Shown here: one piece after another, positions 56,334 to 64,000 of the stretch
Layout of the letters: every line of letters begins with the position of its first letter
Position numbering within the stretch: the stretch's first letter is position 1
Source of the DNA: Isoetes taiwanensis
Lineage: Eukaryota; Streptophyta; Lycopodiopsida; Isoetales; Isoetaceae
NCBI GenBank assembly: GCA_021234155.1
Contig: JAJEKV010000197.1
Location: forward strand, 295,568 to 359,567
DNA: 64,000 nucleotides
Reading direction: 5' to 3'
Notes under the pieces: generated by a model
The model's database searches: none
The model's input: the letters and a program-made list of their open reading frames with translations, nothing else
What the model was told of the DNA's origin: nothing
Position numbers and translations under genes: made by a program

Positions 56334-57060
56334 TCATCTGCGGTGAATGCGGAAAGATAATCCGGCATTTACATGAGATTTTCCCCGCCTTATGAACAAT
56401 TTCAAAAAGGCCAATTTTGCGGTAAGAAGGACCCAACGAAAGCAATTCGCCCGGGCGGATTTGTTGATCAAGTAAAGGAGTGCTTGGTGGTCAACAAAGA
56501 ACTTGATCCGATCACCTAAGAGATAGTGACGGAAACGTTGGACACGAAAAATTAAACCCAAGGCCTCGCCCGGCGGGTATAGTTGCGCCGCGGTAGGATT
56601 GAGTTTTCACCGGGCATATCCGCTGGGTTTGTCGCAGCGCATCATATTCTTGAGAAAAGAACAGCCCAATAGCAAACGCCGGTGACATCAACATGTACAT
56701 GAAAGGGCTTGTCCCATTGAGGAGGAACAAGAACCGACCTCGAGTAAGCAAAAGCTTCAATCGTTGAGCAAAGATCCGCCTGGAATTCCAAGCCCGTGTG
56801 GATTCATCACCCGCGAGTTTATGGATGGGATCCGCAATGGTCGCGAGTCCGGGAATGAAGGTGGAGTAATAATTTACCTTATCCAGAAAGAGCGCGGTCT
56901 CCTTGATATTGGCGGTGCGTGAGCTTTGAGCACACAACCGATTTTGGCAGATCCGTGGTGATACCGCTTTTGCCGACAACATGTCCCAACGTAACACCTG
57001 AGGTGACAATGAGAAGGTGCATTTCTCGATTGAGACTAATGCCGACTCACACATTTCTGA
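56334..57060 (-). pseudogene. Gypsy RNase H and RT connection
   Basis: The frame 57054-56512 contains LFLDKVNYYSTFIPGLATIA and DPIHKLAG (RT thumb). The frame 56561-56334 contains FRHYLLGDRIKFFVDHQALL and YLINKSA, the classic gypsy RNase H segment with the catalytic DH. Phases differ, so the coding is broken. Confidence 0.88.
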
Positions 57061-57510
57061 AAGACGAGTTCCAATTTATCCAAATGGTCAGCCATGGAAC
57101 CGTAAGCGCAGAAGTCATCTTGAAAAATTTGCGGTGAAGGGATTTTCCTTCATAAAATCATGAAAAACGAGAGCATGATGCGTTGAAACGTTGATGGAGA
57201 GTTTGATAATCCAAAAGGAACCACCTTGTAGGTAAAAAGTGCCTTACCGGGTGGTGAAAGTAGTCTTGAGTTGATCGTATTCTTTGATTGAGATCTGATT
57301 GTAGCCGAAAAACCATCCATGAAGGAGTACATCTCATGTCCAAATGACCTTCCGTAACCCGGTCTGCGGAAGGGAAGTGGAAAATGATCACGCCCGTGGC
57401 CTGATTGAGTTTCCTGAGTCCACGCAAACGCCGATCTTACCATTGTGTTTGAGAGCAATGACGATGGGGCTCACCCATTCGTAATGTTTGACCTCATAGA
57501 TCAAACCCCG
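57060..57510 (-). pseudogene. Gypsy reverse transcriptase core
   Basis: Minus-strand pieces in order: VKHYEWVSPIVIALKHNGKI with GVCVD, then a DGFSGYNQI-like region (DGFSATIRSQS), then YKVVPFGLSNSPSTFQRIM (57240-57180), then an FQDDFCAYG active-site box near 57110. The order and motifs are those of Ty3-gypsy RT, and frameshifts interrupt it. Confidence 0.88.
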
Positions 57511-57545
57511 CAGCTAAGGAGTTTGTCAATTTCGCCTTGACGCGA

Positions 57546-58337
57546 TCACTGCAATTGGGGTTGAGCCGCATCTGCCGCTGCTAAAAACAGACGCAGCATC
57601 TGGATTTGGTAGGAATGGTGAGTTCCCCAAGTTTTTGTTGATCCCGAAGGTCTCTCAGAGCTCCGCAAAAATGTGTTTGAACTTTTGAACAAAAGCGGAT
57701 CGCCTTTTACGATAGAGTGCTCAAGATTGGCGGCAATGCGACGGGGCTGATTGTTGCCAACGCCCACAATCTCTACTTCGTGAGTCTCGAATATGTGGGA
57801 TAACTTCCATGTCTTGAACAATATGAGCGTGGAGGTTGAAGCATGACAGATGAGTGGCGCCTGCGGGTGAAGAAGAGAGGTTGCTTTGATTGTCATCGCT
57901 GCAGGTTGCTTCATGACACGGCGTGTACATCTACGATCGAGGAGGGAAGTTTTGCATCCGAAAAGTGATCAACACGCTGGATGCGATTGCAAGGAGCCGT
58001 AGGGGTCAAGCAAAGCAGCCCAACCCGGTCTTGATCAAGAGTCATTTCTCCCAAGGATCAAAGATATTCGGTAGGATGACAGAGGCGCACCTCGCAGGGA
58101 GCCCGAACGTGATAGATATTCCGGGCGCCCCTAATCGCCTGAGAGAGGGTTCAAAGATGGTCGAATCAAAATGATCTTGCCGGTTCAAGTCCATAGTGGC
58201 ATTGAGGTGACCATCTCGTGATGACTAACTGATCCGTGGCCCAAGAATGGATACTCTTGGCCTGTTTGGAGAAAAGGTCCGCCGACCAACATTTCATAAT
58301 CACCTAGATCTTCTCCAAATTTTCCAAACACCAAATT
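57546..58337 (-). pseudogene. Gypsy pol region between protease and RT, unresolved
   Basis: A 122-codon frame (57914-57546) and adjoining pieces show ordinary composition but no named domain (for example HIFETHEVEIVGVGNNQPRR). By position this is the protease-RT linker. Confidence 0.5.
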
Positions 58338-58868
58338 CTAAAGGGAATCGAGATCACCAATGTGGATGTGAAGAAGAGGTGTGACGCCTTGAGGTCGCGT
58401 GATATGGCCATTAGCCAATTTGATGTCATATGGGGTACGATAGAGTTGTTTGATGCCCATTTGCTTGCGGAGTTTATCCGTGATGAGATTGACAGCGCTA
58501 CCTTCGCCAATTTGAACATGATTGACTTGTTGATTGCCCACCGTGGCATGTACCGTGGGTGTAGAGGTAGCGAATTCCCCAACCAAAACCTGCCGAAAGT
58601 GGTAACCGGTCCTTGAGAGCAGACACGCTTCAAAATTGTTGCCAAACTTAAAGGAATTTTGTTTTTTGCCAAAATCCTCTTGAGTTCCAGAGGCACATGA
58701 GAAAAGGGATCCGGCCGGATCCACGGGAGTCGGAGTGCGTGGTAGTGAAGCAAAGAACTTTTTGAGTAGCTCCACCTCAGCAAATATTCGGGATATGTCC
58801 GAGAGCCGGAGGTTGAGATGTGGAAGGTGCATCTTGACGCTGTTGAGCTCTGGTGGTGGCATGAACAT
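58338..58868 (-). pseudogene. Gag end and retropepsin-like protease
   Basis: The frame is 176 codons. The C-terminal half has HATVGNQQVNHVQIGEGSAV and NLITDKLRKQMG, then DIKLANGHITRPQGV. The layout is that of gypsy proteases (V.V....ID.GSAVNLI), but the expected catalytic Asp is Gly here (GGC). Together with the broken pol, this marks an inactive copy. Confidence 0.8.
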
Positions 58869-59250
58869 TAGCCAACGTGCGGCCTTCAGCAGCTTGCATG
58901 AGGTTCAGAATGCTTTGGCGTACTTTAGGCATGACATGAGGCATGAGTTTCTCCAAGTCAGGTGCAAAGTGAACCTTTTTTTCCTCTTCATGAGGGATCG
59001 TGTCGACTGCAAAATCAGGTTGCGTGCCATGAGGAATAATGGTCAAGGGGCGTGATGCCCTGGTCTGGCGAGAAACCAAACCAACCCAATTTGACGGCTG
59101 TACTGGAGGATTAAGAGCCTGAAAAATTTCTTCCTGTGCTTGTTGATCCATCTGAGGTTGATTTGCAGGAGCGGGTTGATAGCGTGATTGCTGAGGCACG
59201 CGGGGTGGTTTCTGAAGAACTGGACGCGGGCCTTGTTTGCCATTGGCAAT
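58777..59250 (-). pseudogene. Gypsy gag C-terminal region
   Basis: The frame 59199-58777 is Gln/Pro-rich with a helical segment (FAPDLEKLMPHVMPKVRQSI) and lies directly upstream of the protease, as expected for gag. No CCHC knuckle is visible in this copy. Confidence 0.6.
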
Positions 59251-59271
59251 CCAGAGTTGGTAAGCCGTGAG

Positions 59272-59551
59272 GCAGCCGACATTCCCCGAAGGAGGCCTCG
59301 ATTTCTGGAATGCCGGGCGGTGCTCTTGAAATGCCTCGAATTCGACGACGCCGACGCAGAAGTGGGATCGGTCGCCACTTGTCTGAAAGGCCGCCTCTGA
59401 CGGGCGAGCGCACTCCTTTTGATCATCAAGGTTCGCTTAGTCTTCGGTGGCCTTTGACGACCGACCGCGCCGGGCCAGGATCCTTGGACTTGACTTGGTC
59501 CGTTGTATGCATGAATAGTCCTGTACCGGGAGACACAGGACTAACACATAT
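59272..59551. repeat. About 270-bp direct repeat, copy 2
   Basis: Partner of 53763-54028, about 5.5 kb away in the same orientation. The gypsy relic lies between them, as for an LTR pair, but the minus-strand gag-like frame reads into this copy, which argues against a clean LTR. Confidence 0.75.
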
Positions 59552-60750
59552 GGGATATTTCGTGAAAACCTATATGTATTCTAGACATCTTTAATATATA
59601 ATATTCTATTGAAATATTTTTCTATACAGATGGGTAACGATCATATACATATGATATTTATATAGTCATCACAACATCCTTCTCTTATGTCGATGATGAG
59701 GACAAAGCTAGGAACTAGAGTACTTGGACTTGACGTCCAAATAATGCTCATGAAACTCAACAACTTTATCAAAAGGATTAGTCAAACTATCTACAAGTTT
59801 CTAAATGCAAGCAGTTGGAGAGTATCCCTTCCAATCGATGAAGTAATATAGGCATACAGAGGAACTTGAGTCTACAATCTCCCAGACCTCGAATTCTTTA
59901 TAATCAGCAAATCTCAATTGGCGGAGGCAGTACAGCAAATTGATTTGTGAAGGGATTAGTTGTGTATGGGTCCATCAGAGAAACATGAAAAAGGGTGCAT
60001 GCACACTGCCTATAGAAGCTTCAGCTAAAAAGCAACATGTTGACTTGGGTTATGATCCACTATAATCCAAGGCCATGATAATCAATCTTATGGCAAAGAA
60101 GCCATACAAACTCACCAACATGGATAATAAGAGCTTTTTGAAGATGTGAATTAGCATAAAACCAATATCAATCATGTTCTTGAAGAAAATATTGCTAGAG
60201 CTCTGATTGGAGATCACGCAATTTCTGAGTTGCCACTCTGCACTAAGGTAAACACTAGAGTTGTCTTTGTGACCATTCTTGCACTGCGACTCGCATGAAA
60301 CCAACAAAGCGCCCGAATAGATAGGCTTCTCATTTATCTCAGCAGATTTCTAATGAGGGATAAGGGATAGCCGCATTACATGCTTAACTACCCAAAAAAA
60401 TAAAGGGAAAATCCAATTATATCATTTGGACCCCAAAACAAACACAATGCTAATAGATGAGTGGCTTGATGTACCGCCAAAAGCTTATCACCGGATTAAA
60501 AACCTCAGCTTTCGGTTTTCGAGGAAAACCCTAGTAATAAGCCTTCCTAAGAAGGGGCTTAGACAAACGTAAGGCATAGAATCGCCCCAAAAACCCCGGA
60601 TGGCGCCGCCAACCCCACCCGCACATCACCAACACAACAAACGAAAACATACCGAAATAGCATCACCCAAAGGCATGAAAAGCATCACCCACCGGTGGAA
60701 AACATGAAAACATAACTTGTACAAAATATAATAAACAAAGAAAGGGGGGG
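59552..60750. other. Intergenic DNA with a weak LINE-tail-like patch
   Basis: No gene is supported. At about 60490-60545 the plus strand reads CCGGATTAAAAACCTC and TTTTCGAGGAAAACCCTAGTA, similar in order to the antisense LINE 3' hairpin region at 6.68-6.73 kb, but no pentamer tail is attached. At 60265-60325 a scrap of the block described at 60.76-61.33 kb occurs (CATTCTTGCAC, CATGAAACCAACAAAGCGCC). Confidence 0.4.
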
Positions 60751-60764
60751 GAGGGTGGGTTCAA

Positions 60765-61330
60765 AGAGAATAAGGTACAACCGAGAGAAGAGAAGCTCCG
60801 ATCAAACGTCGATGAAGAATTCGCAATAAGTAGCAAACACCCAACCGAAGAATGGCCCAAAACGCGATGCGATGCATGCATGCGACGCATGCAATGCATG
60901 CATGCTGCCTTTGAGCAAGAATGCCGATTCGCCACGCCGAATCGACGACATTCTTGCACCGCGGACTCACATGAAACCAACAAAGCGCCCGAATACCAAA
61001 AGGACTTCCTTAACAAACCAGGATCGAGGACGAAGGTCACGGGATGAAGGCTAAAGGCCGTAAAAGACAAAGAGAAAGCAACGCCAAATTGGCCAAACCA
61101 GGCGTGAAGAAGCCCCTCCCCGCCTGGAAACAATTCAAAGAGAATAAGGTACTGCTGAGAGAAGAGGAAGCGTGAAACGCCGATGAAGAACTCTCGCAAT
61201 AAGTAGCAAACGCCCAACCGATGAACGGCCAAAAGCGCATGCGATACATGCATGCGACGCATGCAATGCATGCATGCTCGTCTTGAGCAAGAATGCCGAT
61301 TCGCTACGCGAATCGATGACATTCCTAGTC
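60765..61330. repeat. Duplicated block with CATGCA-rich palindrome
   Basis: A segment of about 200 bp occurs at 60767-60965 and 61138-61330 in the same orientation, sharing GAATAAGGTAC, GCAATAAGTAGCAAAC, CATGCGACGCATGCAATGCA and GAGCAAGAATGCCGATTCGC. A third scrap is at 60265-60325. The core GCATGCATGC words are palindromic. A 234-codon minus-strand frame across both copies (61367-60663) contains the same peptide twice (NRHSCS..ACMHCMRRMH) and is best seen as a product of the repeat. Confidence 0.8.
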
Positions 61331-61390
61331 TATGAACCAGAATTGATATATACATGGCCCCTGCCACTTATATCCAAGCTCCTCCCCCAA

Positions 61391-61398
61391 AAAAAAAA

Positions 61399-61431
<33 letters not shown>

Positions 61432-61433
61432 TA
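61391..61433. repeat. A-run and (TAA)n microsatellite
   Basis: Eleven or so A bases followed by about ten perfect ATA/TAA units. Confidence 0.97.
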
Positions 61434-61914
61434 CTACCACCATTTTGGTTCCTCACTTTTATATCAATGACATTTGAGATTTTCAAGACCAAATGGGGAT
61501 TGCAATGATTGTTTGAACCTTAGAGAATTTAACGGTTACCGCACTAGTTCAGAACTGCATTCTTCCATTTTTTTTTCTAGCATAGAATGACCTAAGCCTT
61601 GCCAAATTGGAGCTCTTTGCTTGTTTACCATAGAATATATTGATTTTAGGTTTACATATTTGTTTGTTATCATCTAACATCGGAGAAAGCTGCAAAAACC
61701 TGATTTGCTCAAAATAACTGCTTGAAGTTCAAAAGTTACTCTTATTATTGCAAGTTTTGACTTAATTCTTGTGGCCATGAGTTCCTAAATCTAGAAGCTA
61801 TGTCTCATGCGTTTTTTGAGTGTTCATAAGTAAGATTAACTTCAAGCAGTGAGCCCTCAATAGTGATCATGGTCTTTTTTTCCTTGATTGTCGAGTATCA
61901 TCATTACTGAAATG

Positions 61915-62047
61915 TTTTTTTTCCTTGAAAATCTTTCGAGGCGGAGGGTTTTTTAATCCTAATAGTAATGGTTGTATTAGCCCATTATATGGGTTCCATG
62001 AGCTCTTGGTCTTCATGGATGTTAAAAAAATCTATTCTATTCTTCTA
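61915..62047 (+). mobile_element. LINE 3' tail fragment
   Basis: Plus-strand order matches the other copies: TTTTTTTCCTTGAAAATC, TTTCGAGGCGGAGGGTTTTT (hairpin region), AATCCTAATAGTAA, GGGTTCCATGAGCTCTTGGT, CTTCATGGATG and TCTATTCTATTCT. Only the last 130 bp is recognisable. Confidence 0.7.
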
Positions 62048-64000
62048 TATATACTAGAGAATCTCTTAATATATGTTAAAATGCTCCAATAGCAATCATC
62101 TATAAATATCACAAGAGTAACTAAGGATGTATACTCATCTCCACAAACGAAATTACTCTTATCAACTTATATATAGTGTAACTAGAATGTGACTATGTGT
62201 GTTTTATGTACAAGAATAGGATTAACACATTAAATAGAGCCTAAAAAGTTGGGTTAACTTCAGAACTATAGTCCAAAACTCAATAGCATTATAGCTAGTA
62301 ATCTTTATTGATGAATATATAGCACAATAATATGGGATTATTTTTGTAGTTTATACATTTTTTTACATGATTTTTCTATGAATTCGGTGTTGTGTTCATG
62401 CAGGCATACTAAATAGTATTTCTAGAGTGCACCCTTTTCTTAGCCATTGATTTTAGAGAAAGGGAAAAATCATGTGGTATAGGCTCTTTTGTGGAAGTGG
62501 ATGTAGAAGAAGCATGCAAATATAGTCTTATTATTTTTATGGGTTTTTTTAGGGTATCAAAGTAATTGGGCAACACTGCCATGGATTGTGGATCGTGGCT
62601 GCTAATTCGTTGGTCCCGCAGGCAAGCTTCACCAAGACTGTTGGAGTGTTCTTGCAAAGGGCTTGGGTTTTTGAATCCTGTAACATTCCATTCGATTTTC
62701 TCTGGCAAATTTGGCATCATAGTCTAAGTTAACAGAAGTTACAAAAGTAGGAATCACATCCACAAGACAATTGTTCTTAGGCAAGGTAATAGATTCGAAG
62801 AATTTCTTCTTTTGGAGCTTTCATTTTATCGGGGTAGGCCATGAATGTGAAGGAAGTTTTGATGATTTCTTGAACTCGGAATAAGATCCAGGAAGCATGC
62901 ATCTGTTCCACAGTTTGACAACTAATGAAAGATGACATCGTTTTCAACAAACAGGCATTGGGATGTTATTTGTCAGTGGAAATGTTATGTAATGCTATAT
63001 CAGGCCTCAATCCCTCTCATTTGATTTTGATGATCTATTTTTCAGATCCCTATTTACAGGAAGATACTTCATTCAGAACCCTCCACGCAGATTAATCCAG
63101 GGTTTGGTCCATAAATGCAAATTCACACTGGTCCTATGGTCAACTTTCTGTGATCATGCTGCAAATTCTGGAGTTGGGTATGTTACAGCTCAATTTTACA
63201 TCTGAATATTGGAACAGATGTCTGCAAGTGCATTTTGTGTGCCACACCATGCATTAATTGATGCGTTAAATTATGTATGCAATGCCAGGAGAGAAACATG
63301 AGCCTAACATCGAGCACATATGATGGCACTACATATGGTGTACTTGCTGCAAAAAAGGCACAAATTATTTCATGGTTTTACAAAAGAACGTTAATAGGAT
63401 TTCCAACACCAGATCCAGATGTGGCACCATCGGGGACATCATGTTTGCACTTGCCATATGCCACATGTTTTGAACATAACTAGATTTTTTATAGATTTTT
63501 TATAGAGAAGAATCCTTGGATGAGAAAGAAGGCAGTCGCTTGCAAATAAAAAAATCCTTCTTTATAAGTCCACCCCTTTTACATGATCCATCATCATATG
63601 TTACCCTTAGCTATTGTTGCAGGAGTGATAGCTGTCATTTCATAAGAATCTTTCATATTCAGCCTTCCCATGTATCCTGTTACATGATGCATTGTTTTGC
63701 AATGCCTTTTTTAAGGCCCCTATAGAGATGTGCACAGATATTACATGCACAATATTACATGATAGATGCATAAATTGACTCCTCATGTTGTGCTTAAGCT
63801 ACTGTTTCAAAGAATCAAACTATGTGTTTATGCCATTCTAGGCTTATCTCATGTAATTGGATTACATGCAAAAGTGTTTCTAACATGCAAACATATTACT
63901 AAAATTGTTACATGCATTTATGCCATTCTTAGTGCCCAAAGTGTCTGAATGGCTTTATTAGGGCCCGAAAGGCCCAAATTTTTTTCTAATATAACATTCA
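62048..64000. other. Right flank, no supported gene
   Basis: AT-rich. A 103-codon minus-strand frame (62720-62409) and a 68-codon plus-strand frame (63277-63483, preceded by a CAG that could be an acceptor) have protein-like stretches but no recognised domain. Either may be an exon of a gene extending beyond the window. I cannot support a call. TTACATGC words recur at 63690-63910. Confidence 0.3.

Larger units (their letters stand above)
55172..59250 (-). mobile_element. Ty3-gypsy (Athila/Tat-like) retrotransposon relic
   Basis: Minus-strand order is gag, protease, reverse transcriptase, RNase H and integrase, which is the Ty3-gypsy order. All domains are recognisable, but frameshifts and stops separate them. 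The RT box is of the FxDDF type, and the protease has GSAVNLI. These features recall the Athila/Tat branch. LTRs were not confirmed; the roughly 270-bp direct repeats at 53763 and 59272 are candidates. Confidence 0.9.

Noticed and set aside
53763-59551. Calling the 270-bp repeats firm LTRs of the gypsy relic
   Set aside because: No CA end, primer site or TSD could be placed, and a gag-like frame reads into the right-hand copy.
60663-61367. 234-codon minus-strand ORF as a Cys/His-rich protein
   Set aside because: It reads twice through the same duplicated CATGCA-rich block. The repeated peptide reflects the DNA repeat, and no independent coding evidence exists.

Overview
The window is nuclear DNA from a land plant, dense in transposable elements. 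The organism is not identifiable; a fern or other seed-free plant is only a guess. Evidence for a plant: the one clear host gene is a plant-type GPI-anchored beta-1,3-glucanase (GH17 plus X8, GT-AG introns); several LTR elements carry a primer site matching plant initiator-Met tRNA (TGGTATCAGAGC); there are Mutator-like TIR elements with about 9-bp target duplications and an Athila/Tat-like Ty3-gypsy relic. No rRNA, tRNA, CRISPR array or bacterial-type operon was found.

Layout. 1-9.4 kb: low-gene DNA with a repeated GC palindrome, two long (GATA)n arrays and a 5'-truncated LINE 3' end. 9.4-11.8 kb: the glucanase gene on the minus strand, with a telo-box about 0.7 kb upstream of the proposed start. 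12.7-15.1 kb: a 2.4-kb TIR element filled with short GATTCC/GGAATC palindromes. 15.6-16.3 kb: a 0.7-kb TIR element with a 9-bp TSD. 17.6-26.1 kb: a LINE cut in two by a 5.3-kb LTR element with a 5-bp TSD, 2.45-kb LTRs and only a 390-bp interior. 27.9-30.6 kb: a second LINE copy ending in an (ATTCT)n tail.

31-36.7 kb plus 48.2-48.75 kb: an unrecognised, decayed minus-strand cassette. It is split by an 11.4-kb LTR composite (36.7-48.2 kb, TSD ATGCT). It ends in an ORF with clear histone H3 / CENH3-like helices and contains three clusters of a TTTCGCACC...GGTGCGAAA palindrome. Its best-preserved part recalls uncharacterised transposase-like proteins. This is the most unusual locus in the window.

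49.6-51.4 kb: a minus-strand LINE copy. 52.66-53.08 kb: a complete 415-bp TRIM element (145- and 143-bp LTRs, PBS, TSD CAATT). 53.8-59.5 kb: LINE-like and gypsy relics framed by a roughly 270-bp direct repeat. 60.7-61.4 kb: duplicated CATGCA-rich blocks. 61.4-64 kb: no supported gene.

Most coding sequence is broken by frameshifts and stops. Paired LTRs differ mainly in clusters at C/G-containing words rather than evenly, so some apparent decay may be base-calling error at methylated sites and should be checked before any dating.
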